DNA from: SFEL01 sp964392455
GTDB lineage: Bacteria > Bacillota > Clostridia > Christensenellales > CAG-138
Assembly: GCA_964392455.1 (NCBI GenBank)
Contig: CAYMPG010000013.1
Location: 1-50,709, forward strand
Direction of reading: 5' to 3'
DNA: 50,709 nucleotides
Part shown: positions 25,248 to 33,228 of the stretch, one piece after another
Numbering within the stretch: the stretch's first letter is position 1
Layout: every line of letters begins with the position of its first letter
Notes under the pieces: generated by a model
The model's input: the letters and a program-made list of their open reading frames with translations, nothing else
Database searches by the model: none
What the model was told of the DNA's origin: nothing
Translations under genes and position numbers: made by a program

Positions 25248-25587
25248 TCTGCTTCTTTAAAAGGGCTGCTTTTCGCAGCATGCCGTACATACTGCGCCTG
25301 ATGGAGTCAAATTCCGCCTCCACCACCGCTTCCCGCGCAATGAAGATAATATCGTAGCCCGGTGTTATTTCGGGTATCAAGGGACGGAAGGCTTCCCTGA
25401 GCCTGCGCTTTACGCGGTTTCTGGTAACGCTGTTGCCGATTTTTTTGCTTACGGAAAACCCCACCTTCACCATGCCGGTTTTGGATTTATTGTATATCAT
25501 CACCAGCATTCGGGAGGGGACTGACTTGCCCCTGCGGTATACATAGCGGAAGTTTTTATTCCGCTTGAGAGAATAGCAGCGTTTCAC
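25231..25587 (-). CDS. rnpA: ribonuclease P protein component
   Basis: RnpA binds the RNase P RNA and helps process tRNA 5' ends. The protein carries the RNR motif in SVTRNRVKRRLREAFR (about residues 68-83) and the usual YSLKRNKNFRYVYRRGKS start. I choose GTG at 25585-25587, giving VKRCYSLKRNK, the common N-terminus and 118 residues. A longer frame to 25632 adds MPCSGPNTCKGKPTQ, which is not family-like. The RNase P RNA gene is not in the window. Confidence 0.92.
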   Translation of the reverse strand: MKRCYSLKRNKNFRYVYRRGKSVPSRMLVMIYNKSKTGMVKVGFSVSKKIGNSVTRNRVKRRLREAFRPLIPEITPGYDIIFIAREAVVEAEFDSIRRSMYGMLRKAALLKKQNEQDK

Positions 25588-25734
25588 CTGGGTGGGTTTT
25601 CCTTTGCAAGTATTAGGCCCGGAGCACGGCACGCCTCCGGCCTTTCCGTGAGATAAAAAAGCGTCCTTTAAAAACTTACGGCAAGCTCAAAGCTCACGCT
25701 CGGCTTGCCGTGACCTAAGTCAAAGCCATATTTA

Positions 25735-25869
25735 TTATGCGGACAACCTTTTTCTTCCCTTGAGCCTTCTGCGGGCCAGTACGTTGCGGCCGTTCTTGGA
25801 GGCCATGCGGGCACGGAAGCCATGTACCTTCTTGCGCTGCCTTTTTTTGGGCTGGTAAGTCTGAAGCAT
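25735..25869 (-). CDS. rpmH: 50S ribosomal protein L34
   Basis: The 44-residue protein MLQTYQPKKRQRKKVHGFRA (first 20) and its RMASKNGRNVLARRRLKGRK-type end are textbook L34. AGAGGTG precedes ATG. It opens the rpmH-rnpA-yidD-yidC-khpB cluster next to the origin and has a strong promoter. The reading frame is open farther upstream, but only this part is conserved. Confidence 0.96.
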   Translation of the reverse strand: MLQTYQPKKRQRKKVHGFRARMASKNGRNVLARRRLKGRKRLSA

Positions 25870-25947
25870 TTCTTGCACCTCTTTCCAATCATATTTTAAG
25901 CCGGTGCGCCGGGGCACTCGGCCTATTACGCAAACCGTCAGTTTTAG

Positions 25948-25977
25948 ATTATATAAGAAATCACAGATGGATGTCAA
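25948..25977 (-). promoter_or_regulatory. sigma-A promoter for rpmH-rnpA
   Basis: TTGACA (25972-25977) and TATAAT (25948-25953) are 18 bp apart on the minus strand. Confidence 0.85.
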
Positions 25978-26100
25978 GGAAAATAAGCTGATACGCGCCC
26001 TTTTTTAGCCATAAAAATTTCTTTTTCCTATTGACACAACATATTGTGTGCCTGGGCGGGCCAAAATCACAAAGGAAAAAAATTTGACACTTCAGGGCTA

Positions 26101-26129
26101 TTGCCTGCCCATGGCAAATTTGTTATGAT
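26101..26129 (+). promoter_or_regulatory. promoter for dnaA
   Basis: TTGCCT (26101-26106) and TATGAT (26124-26129) are 17 bp apart. The transcript would have a leader of about 140 bases that includes both DnaA-box-like sites. Confidence 0.7.
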
Positions 26130-26197
26130 TTATATGCTGCCGCTTCGGACAGGGTTCCGATGCCGCTTCATTATTATTGCATATATGCCGATAACAC

Positions 26198-26218
26198 AAA
26201 AGCCCTTTGCGGCTTTTT
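26198..26218 (+). terminator. terminator-like hairpin in the dnaA leader
   Basis: AAAAGCC pairs with GGCTTTT around CTTTGC and is followed by TGTTG. It lies between the dnaA promoter and start codon, so it could attenuate dnaA; the T-run is short. Confidence 0.45.
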
Positions 26219-26277
26219 GTTGTCTCCAACAAAATTATCAACAATGTTGATAACTTTTTCAACAAGGGGTTAATAAC

Positions 26278-27603
26278 ATGAATGACACCATGGATCTTCA
26301 CCAGCTCTGGGAGAGCGCCCAGCCGCTGATCAAAAAAAGCATGACCGCCATGAGCTATCAGCTCTGGATAGAGGGGCTTGAGCCGCTGTGCGTGCTCAAC
26401 GATGCCCTTGTTTTTACCTATACCGGCGATATGGCCCTGGATACCCTTCGCAATCTTTATACCGCCCCCGTTACCTCCGCAATTGCGGATACCTCAGGCG
26501 CAGCATACCGCATTGTATTCGTATCTGCGGATGAGCGGGAGAAGTATCTCAGGCTTAAGGAGGAGGAATCCCGCCGGGAGGATACCATGCTCAACCCCAA
26601 ATTCACCTTCGATACCTTTGTTATCGGGGGCAATAACAACCTTGCCCATGCTGCCGCAAAGGCAGTGGCGGACAACCCTGCCACGGCGTACAATCCTTTA
26701 TTTATATATGGAGACGTGGGCCTGGGCAAAACTCACCTTATGCACGCCATAGGCAACCATATAAAAAATACCCACCCCACCTACCGCATCACCTACATCA
26801 CCAGCGAAACCTTTACAAACGAGCTGATAGAATCCATAAAGGACAATGCCAATGCTCAGTTTCGCAATAAATACCGCAATGTGGATGTGCTGATGGTGGA
26901 CGATGTGCAGTTTATCGCCGGCAAAAACTCCAGCCAGGAGGAGTTCTTCAATACCTTCAATACCCTCTATACCAGCGGCAAGCAGATAGTTATCACCTCG
27001 GATAAGCCTCCCAAAGAGATACCCGCCCTGGAGGAAAGGCTCCGCAGCCGCTTTGAGGGCGGACTTATAACGGATATACAGTCCCCCGATTATGAGACCC
27101 GCATAGCCATACTGAAAAAAAAGGCCGCCATGGAAAGCATAGTGGTGGATGAAAAGGTGCTGGCCCTTATCGCCTCCAAGGTCAATGCCAATATACGGCA
27201 GCTTGAGGGTGCCTTTACAAGGGTGGTGGCCTTTTCCCGCCTTACCAATACCCCTGTGGATCTGAAAATGGCAGAGGCTGCCCTTAAGGATATTGTGGAC
27301 AGCCAGGAGCGGCAGGTGACAGTGCCCCTGATACAGCAGGTGGTGGCGGAGTTTTACGGGGTCACTGTGGAAAACCTCATGTCCCCCCGGCGCACGGCGG
27401 ATATCACCTACCCAAGGCAGATAGCCATGTATCTTTCCAGGGAAATGACGGATATGTCGCTGAAAAATATCGGCCAGGCCTTTGGCAGGGATTATTCCAC
27501 CGTAATATCCGCCTGCAAAAAAATCGAGGACGATCTGCGCTTTGATACCAAGCTGCCCCTTGTATTCAAGGATCTGAAAAAGCGCATACGGGGCGCCCAG
27601 TAG
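26278..27603 (+). CDS. dnaA: chromosomal replication initiator DnaA
   Basis: The 441-residue protein binds DnaA boxes and opens the origin. Domains in order: N-terminal DnaA domain (about 1-75), short linker, AAA+ with Walker A GDVGLGKT (145-152) and Walker B VLMVDDVQF, and a C-terminal DNA-binding domain with RRTADITYPRQIAMYLSRE and GRDYSTVISACKK. AAGGGG lies close before ATG. A terminator follows and the next gene is a methyltransferase-like protein, not dnaN. Confidence 0.98.
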   Translation: MNDTMDLHQLWESAQPLIKKSMTAMSYQLWIEGLEPLCVLNDALVFTYTGDMALDTLRNLYTAPVTSAIADTSGAAYRIVFVSADEREKYLRLKEEESRREDTMLNPKFTFDTFVIGGNNNLAHAAAKAVADNPATAYNPLFIYGDVGLGKTHLMHAIGNHIKNTHPTYRITYITSETFTNELIESIKDNANAQFRNKYRNVDVLMVDDVQFIAGKNSSQEEFFNTFNTLYTSGKQIVITSDKPPKEIPALEERLRSRFEGGLITDIQSPDYETRIAILKKKAAMESIVVDEKVLALIASKVNANIRQLEGAFTRVVAFSRLTNTPVDLKMAEAALKDIVDSQERQVTVPLIQQVVAEFYGVTVENLMSPRRTADITYPRQIAMYLSREMTDMSLKNIGQAFGRDYSTVISACKKIEDDLRFDTKLPLVFKDLKKRIRGAQ

Positions 27604-27627
27604 CCCATCTGCATATCAGCATACCAG

Positions 27628-27658
27628 AGCCGCCCCATGAAATATTTGGGCGGCTTTT
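27628..27658 (+). terminator. terminator of dnaA
   Basis: AGCCGCCC pairs with GGGCGGCT, then TTTT. It starts 25 bases after the dnaA stop. Confidence 0.75.
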
Positions 27659-27702
27659 ACATGGGCCACGCCGGCCCACCGGAAGCAAAGGAGAAGCGCA
27701 AA

Positions 27703-28284
27703 ATGCAATTCACAGCCATAGCAATACTGCTGATTTTTTACGGCTGCTACTTTATCAAGATGCTCGCCCAGAAAAGAAAGGGCATACAGACCGACCAGAT
27801 AGGCAGAGGCAAGAAGGGCTTTGTAAAGGCCATTGAGGTCACGATGAAGATGATCACCCTCATTGTCCCACTTGCAGAGCTGGTCAGCATCATACTGAAT
27901 ACCTCCCCGCTCCCCATGGCCATAAGATGGTGCGGCGCAGCCATAGCCCTTATGGGGGATGCTGCCTTTGTGCTGTCCGTGCTGACAATGGGGGATAGCT
28001 GGCGGGCAGGGGTGCCTGAAAGGGATGAGACTGCGCTTATCACCGGCGGCATATACAGCATCAGCCGAAACCCGGCCTTTCTGGGCTTTGACCTTGTGTA
28101 TGTGGGGATACTGCTGATGTTCTTCAACCCGGTGCTGCTAATAATATCCGCATTTGCAATGCTCATGTTTCACCTGCAAATAGTAAACGTGGAGGAGGAT
28201 TTCCTCCTTGCCGCATTTGGCGATGAATACCTGACCTATCGAAAAAGGGTCAACAGATACCTTGGCCGAAAAATAAGGGCATAG
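27703..28284 (+). CDS. isoprenylcysteine carboxyl methyltransferase-like membrane protein
   Basis: The 193-residue protein has about five hydrophobic spans and the C-terminal signature GGIYSISRNPAFLGF...VEEDFLLAAFGDEYLTYRKRV seen in ICMT/PEMT-type membrane methyltransferases. In bacteria the substrate is generally unknown; phospholipids or small isoprenoids are possible. ATG at 27703 follows AAAGGAG by nine bases; an upstream in-frame ATG at 27637 lies inside the dnaA terminator. It has replaced dnaN in the usual position after dnaA. Confidence 0.8.
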   Translation: MQFTAIAILLIFYGCYFIKMLAQKRKGIQTDQIGRGKKGFVKAIEVTMKMITLIVPLAELVSIILNTSPLPMAIRWCGAAIALMGDAAFVLSVLTMGDSWRAGVPERDETALITGGIYSISRNPAFLGFDLVYVGILLMFFNPVLLIISAFAMLMFHLQIVNVEEDFLLAAFGDEYLTYRKRVNRYLGRKIRA

Positions 28285-28314
28285 CCCTTACAGCGCCTGT
28301 AATGCCACATAAAT

Positions 28315-28353
28315 AAAAAAAGCCCGGCCTGTGATGCTGCACCACAGGCCGGG
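28315..28353 (-). terminator. terminator of the zinc metallopeptidase gene
   Basis: Read leftward, CCCGGCCTGTG pairs with CACAGGCCGGG, followed by CTTTTTTT. The same stem could act on the rightward gene as well, though its T-run there is poor. Confidence 0.8.
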
Positions 28354-28389
28354 TATTATTGTTCTTTCCCGATGTAAAAGCAGTAAGCG

Positions 28390-29103
28390 CTATCTGTCCC
28401 TCCTGGTATTTTTCGCCATCATAAACAGGCGCAGGAAGGATATGAGGGTGGACAGCGCCGCCACCACGTATGTGGCCGCCGCAGCACCCAGCACCTTCCG
28501 GGCAGAGCCCCGCTGGTCGTAGGATATGTAGCCCCCATCCTCAGGCATATTCAGGGCACGGCTTGAGGCATTCAGCTCCACAGGCAGGGTGACCACCTGG
28601 AATATGAGCATTGCAAGAAACAGCCATACGCCTATCATGGCAAGGTTGTATGAGCCCATTATTACCCCCAGCAGGGTTATGTAGGGGGCGGCGCTGCTGC
28701 CTATGGAGGCCACGGGCAGCACCATATTGCGTATCTTTATGGGGAGATACCCCTCCTCATGCTGCATAACGTGGCCCAGCTCATGGGCGGCTATTGCAAG
28801 GGCCGCCACGCTGGAGCTGCCATACACCCCCTGGGACAGGCTCACCACGCCTGTGCGCGGGTTATAATTATCGGTAAGGCTGCCCCCTATCTGGCCCACC
28901 TGCACCCCGCTGCCGCTCTGCCTGAGTATGCGGCTGGCCATTTCAGCGGCAGATATGCCTGAGGCTGCTCCCACCGAGGAATATTTTTTATATATCTTCT
29001 GCACCCTGAACTGGGCCCATACGCCCAGAATAAATACCGCTATCACTCCGATAAAAAGTATATCGTATGAGCCATAGCCGTAGCCGTAATATGATCCGTA
29101 CAT
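28390..29103 (-). CDS. YugP-like membrane zinc metallopeptidase
   Basis: The 237-residue protein has a Tyr/Gly-rich N-terminus, a first span (about 13-30), the zinc motif AAHELGHVMQH (about 105-115) and three further spans. This matches the YugP/Zn_peptidase_2 family, whose substrates are unknown. ATG is preceded by GGAGG. Upstream on the minus strand an extended -10, TGGTATAAT (TATAAT at 29151-29156), is the likely promoter. It is monocistronic with a strong terminator. Confidence 0.87.
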   Translation of the reverse strand: MYGSYYGYGYGSYDILFIGVIAVFILGVWAQFRVQKIYKKYSSVGAASGISAAEMASRILRQSGSGVQVGQIGGSLTDNYNPRTGVVSLSQGVYGSSSVAALAIAAHELGHVMQHEEGYLPIKIRNMVLPVASIGSSAAPYITLLGVIMGSYNLAMIGVWLFLAMLIFQVVTLPVELNASSRALNMPEDGGYISYDQRGSARKVLGAAAATYVVAALSTLISFLRLFMMAKNTRRDR

Positions 29104-29269
29104 AGCTTACCTCCTCCCCGCCCGGCCCCGGCCGGACTGGCTTTATCGTTATTATACCAGATGTACATGGAAAAAACTCTGCCATTGTCCTGTTTTTCAT
29201 ATAATGTTTCCTCTGGCGCCATGTTTTTATTGTAATATACGCCAGGTTTGTTTAATATGTATAGGGCTA

Positions 29270-29298
29270 TTGCATTTATACAGGAAATGTGGTATAAA
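29270..29298 (+). promoter_or_regulatory. promoter for hom-lysC-asd
   Basis: TTGCAT (29270-29275) and TATAAA (29293-29298) are 17 bp apart; transcription would start near 29305. Confidence 0.7.
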
Positions 29299-29328
29299 AA
29301 TACTTATTGTACCCATTTTAAATACAGG

Positions 29329-29347
29329 TGTCCTTGTTTTAGGGACA
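29329..29347. promoter_or_regulatory. operator-like inverted repeat TGTCC-N9-GGACA at hom
   Basis: TGTCC (29329-29333) and GGACA (29343-29347) are separated by nine bases. It lies between the start of transcription and the ribosome site of hom. The same motif with identical spacing occurs twice at tdh. Confidence 0.55.
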
Positions 29348-29364
29348 AAAGGAGGATTTTATCC

Positions 29365-30510
29365 ATGAAGGCAGCAATATTGGGCTACGGCATCGTAGGA
29401 AGCGGCGCATATGAAATTACAAGGGATTTCCCCACCGGCATTCAGGTCACCCGCGTGCTGACCCGCTCTCCCCGGCCTGAGCTGCCCTACGTTACCCAGG
29501 ATTTTAACGATATACTTAGCGACCCCGATATAGAAATAGTCGCCGAGGCCATGGGCGGGCTGCATCCCGCATATGAGTACGTTACCGCAGCAATGCGGGC
29601 AGGCAAGCACGTGGTCTCTGCAAATAAGCAGCTCATCTGCCACTATTATCAGGAGCTTTTTGCCCTGGCAGGGGAGATGGGCGTGCAGCTTCGCTTCACC
29701 CCCTCCGCAGGCGGCGGCATACCCTGGCTGTGCAATCTGCTCAGGGTAAAGCGCTGCGATGAGGTGAGCGAAATATCCGGCATACTCAATGGCACCACCA
29801 ATTATATCCTCTACTCCATGACCCAGCAGGGCCTGCCCTTTGAGCAGGTGCTTGCAGATGCTCAGCGCAAGGGCTATGCTGAGGCAGACCCCTCAGCGGA
29901 TATAGATGGCATTGACGCCCTGAGAAAGTGCGCCATATCCGCAAGCCTTGCCTTTGATACCATAGTGGCTGAGGATTCCCTCATGGCCTTTGGCATACGG
30001 CATATCACCAAGGCGGATGTGGATAACTTCCGTGGCTTCGGCAGGGTATGCAAGCTCATGGTAAAGGCAAGGAAAAATGAATCCGGCACCATCTCAGCCT
30101 ATGTGGAGCCCACCCTGCTCCCCCCCGAGGCACCGGAAAGCGCCGTTCCCCTCAATGGCAATATGACCACCCTTGTAAGCAGGTGGACAGGCCGCCTTTC
30201 CCTTATGGGGCAGGGCGCAGGCAAGTATCCCACAGGCAGCTCGCTTGTACAGGATATGATAGATATATCCCTCAATGCCTCCCCCATAGCCCCCGGCCGC
30301 ACAATAGTCCGGGCGGATAATTCTGCCGAGGTGCATCCCTATTACATCCGGGCAGATTACAATTTCCGCGAAATGAAGGACCAGATGAGCTTTGAGGTGA
30401 ATGGACAGTACTGCATTACGGAGCCCATATCCGTAGCAGACGCACATCTGCTGTATGAGCGCATAAGCAGTGCAGACCCCTCCGCTTTCTTTGCCGGCAT
30501 AGCGGAATAA
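29365..30510 (+). CDS. hom: homoserine dehydrogenase without ACT domain
   Basis: The 381-residue enzyme reduces aspartate semialdehyde to homoserine, on the way to threonine and methionine. It shows an N-terminal Rossmann motif LGYGIVGSG, KHVVSANKQL, GILNGTTNYILYSM and the catalytic-domain motif AEADPSADIDGIDALRK-type residues. The usual C-terminal ACT domain (total about 430 residues) is missing; the last 60 residues are not ACT-like. ATG at 29365 follows AGGAGG by nine bases; a longer frame to 29248 crosses the promoter. It leads hom-lysC-asd. Confidence 0.93.
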   Translation: MKAAILGYGIVGSGAYEITRDFPTGIQVTRVLTRSPRPELPYVTQDFNDILSDPDIEIVAEAMGGLHPAYEYVTAAMRAGKHVVSANKQLICHYYQELFALAGEMGVQLRFTPSAGGGIPWLCNLLRVKRCDEVSEISGILNGTTNYILYSMTQQGLPFEQVLADAQRKGYAEADPSADIDGIDALRKCAISASLAFDTIVAEDSLMAFGIRHITKADVDNFRGFGRVCKLMVKARKNESGTISAYVEPTLLPPEAPESAVPLNGNMTTLVSRWTGRLSLMGQGAGKYPTGSSLVQDMIDISLNASPIAPGRTIVRADNSAEVHPYYIRADYNFREMKDQMSFEVNGQYCITEPISVADAHLLYERISSADPSAFFAGIAE

Positions 30511-30548
30511 ATTAAAAAAATATTTTTTCTCAGGAGATATATACGACC

Positions 30549-31871
30549 ATGCTCAAGGTATGCAAATTTGGCGGCTCCTCCCTTGCAAGCGGGGAGCAGT
30601 TCGCAAAGGTAAAGGACATCGTAATGGCAGACAGCTCCAGAAGGGTGGTAGTGGTATCCGCTCCCGGCCGCCGCTTTTCCGGAGACAATAAGGTAACAGA
30701 TCTGCTGTACCTGTGCCACGCCCATATAAAATACGGCGTGAGCTATGATGATATCTTTGCCATGATAGAGGAGCGGTACAACGAAATAAAGCAGACCTGC
30801 GGCCTTACGCTGGATCTTGATGCAGAGTTTGCCCAGATACGCTCCCACATGGGCAAGCGCATGAGCACCGATTACCTTGCCTCCCGGGGCGAATACCTTA
30901 ACGCCAAGCTGATGGCCGAATACCTTGGCTACACCTTCTGCGATGCAAAGGACTGGCTGTTTTTCGGCTACGACGGCAAGCTGGACCTTGAGCGCACCTA
31001 TGCCGCAGTGCAGGAGCTGATGCAGCAGCATCACAGCATGGTGCTGCCGGGCTTTTATGGCTCAATGCCTGATGGCAGCATACGCACCCTTTCCCGGGGC
31101 GGCTCGGATATAACCGGCGCACTGGCCGCCGCCGCCATAGAGGCCGATGCCTATGAAAACTGGACTGACGTTTCCGGCATACTCATGGCAGACCCCCGCA
31201 TAGTGGATAATCCAAGGCCCATAGAGCGGGTCACCTACGCAGAGCTCAGGGAGCTTTCCTACATGGGCGCAGAGGTGCTCCATGAGGAGGCGGTATTCCC
31301 CGTGCGTATGAAAAACGTACCCCTCTACATAAAGAACACCAATGACCCCACCGCCCCCGGCACCCTCATACAGGAATCCTTCGAGGGGGAGGAGGACGAG
31401 CAGACCTCCACCCACTTTATTACCGGCATATCCGGCCGCAAGCACTATACCGTCATTTCCATGGGCAAGATAGGTATGTCCGGCGAGTGCGGGTTTCTTC
31501 GCAAGGCGCTGGAGGTCACCGAGAAATTCGGCGTATCCGTAGAGCACGTGCCTACCGGTATAGACAGCCTTACCCTGGTAATGCCCACAGGCAAGGTGGA
31601 GCACTGCCTGCCTGAGCTTGTGGCAGAGCTTAAGGCCGTATGCCAGCCGGATACCATAAAGGTGACCGGGGATATCAGCCTTATCGCCGTGGTAGGCCGC
31701 AAGATGGCCTTCCGCCTGGGCATATCCGGCAGGCTCTTTGCAAACCTTGGCGCAAACAATATAAACATTCGCCTTATCGAGCAGGGGTCAGATGAGATAA
31801 TCATCATCGTAGGCGTTATGGATTCGGACTTTGAGAAGGCCATACAGGTGCTGTACTACAGCTTCACTTAA
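30549..31871 (+). CDS. lysC: aspartokinase
   Basis: The 440-residue enzyme phosphorylates aspartate, the first step toward lysine, threonine and methionine. The N-terminus MLKVCKFGGSSLASGEQF is the kinase signature; TLSRGGSDITGALAA and WTDVSGILMADPRIV follow. Two ACT-like segments fill about 300-440, with GMSGECGFLRKALE and SLIAVVGRKM. These could bind lysine or threonine. AGGAG lies twelve bases before ATG. It lies 38 bases after hom and 35 before asd, one operon. Confidence 0.95.
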   Translation: MLKVCKFGGSSLASGEQFAKVKDIVMADSSRRVVVVSAPGRRFSGDNKVTDLLYLCHAHIKYGVSYDDIFAMIEERYNEIKQTCGLTLDLDAEFAQIRSHMGKRMSTDYLASRGEYLNAKLMAEYLGYTFCDAKDWLFFGYDGKLDLERTYAAVQELMQQHHSMVLPGFYGSMPDGSIRTLSRGGSDITGALAAAAIEADAYENWTDVSGILMADPRIVDNPRPIERVTYAELRELSYMGAEVLHEEAVFPVRMKNVPLYIKNTNDPTAPGTLIQESFEGEEDEQTSTHFITGISGRKHYTVISMGKIGMSGECGFLRKALEVTEKFGVSVEHVPTGIDSLTLVMPTGKVEHCLPELVAELKAVCQPDTIKVTGDISLIAVVGRKMAFRLGISGRLFANLGANNINIRLIEQGSDEIIIIVGVMDSDFEKAIQVLYYSFT

Positions 31872-31906
31872 TACCGCTTCACTATCAATAAGGAGGATAT
31901 ATACCT

Positions 31907-32899
31907 ATGAAATTAGCAATACTTGGCGCCACCGGCGCAGTAGGCCGTCAGATGATAAAGGTGCTGGGAGAGCGCAGCTTCCCGGTAACAGAGCTAAGGC
32001 TCCTTGCCAGCGGCAGGAGCGCAGGCAGCTATATGGATACCCCCTTCGGCAGGATACAGGTGCAGGAGGCCCGTGATGATGCCTTCAATGGCCTGGATAT
32101 AGTGCTGGGCGCTGCCGAAAACGACATCGCCGTAAAGTTTGCCCCCGCCATAAAGGCCTCAGGCGCAGTATTTGTGGATAATTCCAGCGCCTTCCGCATG
32201 GACCCCGATACTCCCCTGGTCATCCCCGAAATAAACGCCGCCGATGCCCTCAATCATCATGGCGTTATCAGCAACCCCAACTGCTCCACCATAATCACCC
32301 TTGTGGCAGTAAATGCCATCAACCGCCTTTCCCCCATTAAGGCCATGATAGCCTCCACCTATCAGGCGGTAAGCGGCGCAGGCGCAGGCGGCCCCATTGA
32401 GCTTGAGGCCCAGATAAGCGCCATCGCCAAGGGCGAGCCTGTGGAGTGCAAGGTGTTCAAGCACCAGATAGCCTATAACCTTATCCCCGAAATAGGCGGA
32501 GCAAACGCCGAGGGCTATACCTCCGAGGAAATGAAGATGCAGAACGAGGGCCGCAAGATACTGCACCTGCCCGAGCTGAATGTTACCTGCACCTGCGTGC
32601 GGGTGCCCGTGATCCGCTCCCACTCCATATCCGCCACAGTCATCACCCAGCGTGAGCTTTCCCTTGATGAGGTGCGCTCCGCAATAGCCTCAGCCCCCGG
32701 CTGCCGCCTTGTGGACGACATGGCAAATCACAGCTACCCCATGCCCCTTGATACCAGCGACCAGGATACGGTATTCGTGGGCCGCATAAGAAAAGACCTG
32801 GCCATTCCCGGCGCACTGGCCCTGTGGTGCTCAGGCGACCAGGTACGCAAGGGCGCAGCCACCAATGCAGTACAGATAGCCGAGCTGCTTGTAAAGTAA
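31907..32899 (+). CDS. asd: aspartate-semialdehyde dehydrogenase
   Basis: The 330-residue enzyme makes aspartate semialdehyde from aspartyl phosphate with NADPH. Motifs include LAILGATGAVGRQMIKVL (nucleotide binding), FVDNSSAFRMD and the catalytic-cysteine segment VISNPNCSTI, plus TYQAVSGAGAGG. AGGAGG precedes ATG. It closes hom-lysC-asd and feeds hom directly; a strong terminator follows. Confidence 0.96.
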   Translation: MKLAILGATGAVGRQMIKVLGERSFPVTELRLLASGRSAGSYMDTPFGRIQVQEARDDAFNGLDIVLGAAENDIAVKFAPAIKASGAVFVDNSSAFRMDPDTPLVIPEINAADALNHHGVISNPNCSTIITLVAVNAINRLSPIKAMIASTYQAVSGAGAGGPIELEAQISAIAKGEPVECKVFKHQIAYNLIPEIGGANAEGYTSEEMKMQNEGRKILHLPELNVTCTCVRVPVIRSHSISATVITQRELSLDEVRSAIASAPGCRLVDDMANHSYPMPLDTSDQDTVFVGRIRKDLAIPGALALWCSGDQVRKGAATNAVQIAELLVK

Positions 32900-32931
32900 G
32901 CCTGCTCCGGCTCTGATATCTTTCACCATAT

Positions 32932-32963
32932 AAAGGGCCCATACTCTGCTATGGGCCCTTTTT
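32932..32963 (+). terminator. terminator of hom-lysC-asd
   Basis: AAAGGGCCCATA pairs with TATGGGCCCTTT, followed by TT. It starts 33 bases after the asd stop. Confidence 0.85.
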
Positions 32964-33078
32964 GCGTGCAGCTAAAGCACGCCGATGCACCGCTGCCCGC
33001 TCCTTTTTTAACAATTTTTACGCCTTCTTTCCCCTTCTTTGGCGGGCCACGGCTCTTTTGCCGCACACAGCGCACTTT

Positions 33079-33097
33079 TGTCCGTATTTTGCGGACA
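33079..33097. promoter_or_regulatory. operator-like inverted repeat TGTCC-N9-GGACA upstream of tdh (site 1)
   Basis: TGTCC (33079-33083) and GGACA (33093-33097) with nine bases between. It lies 20 bp upstream of the tdh -35 box, where a DNA-binding site is natural. Its stem followed by T-rich sequence could also act as a weak second terminator. Confidence 0.55.
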
Positions 33098-33117
33098 TTT
33101 TTATTTTATTTTGCATA

Positions 33118-33145
33118 TTTACATCCCTTGATTTTGTTGTATACT
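33118..33145 (+). promoter_or_regulatory. promoter for tdh-kbl
   Basis: TTTACA (33118-33123) and TATACT (33140-33145) are 16 bp apart. Confidence 0.6.
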
Positions 33146-33154
33146 ATAAGTAGA

Positions 33155-33173
33155 TGTCCGCAGAACAGGGACA
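33155..33173. promoter_or_regulatory. operator-like inverted repeat TGTCC-N9-GGACA at the tdh start of transcription (site 2)
   Basis: TGTCC (33155-33159) and GGACA (33169-33173) with nine bases between. It begins nine bases after the -10 box, where a bound protein would block initiation. It is 76 bp from site 1, centre to centre. Confidence 0.55.
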
Positions 33174-33228
33174 TTGCAGTTCGGTCATATTTTTCATAAA
33201 AATAAAATTAAAATTCGGAGGATCAGCT

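Larger units (their letters stand above)
25978..26277. other. probable chromosomal origin region (oriC)
   Basis: This AT-rich gap lies between divergent rpmH and dnaA, the classical origin position. Two DnaA-box-like 9-mers face each other just before dnaA: TTATCAACA (26235-26243) and TGTTGATAA (26245-26253). Each is one base off TTATCCACA. An imperfect inverted repeat CACAA-CATA-TTGTG lies near 26035-26048. I see few other boxes, so part of the origin may lie elsewhere. Confidence 0.6.

Noticed and set aside
29248..29364. N-terminal extension of homoserine dehydrogenase
   Set aside because: It would begin upstream of the promoter; the conserved Rossmann start is at 29365 with a good ribosome site.
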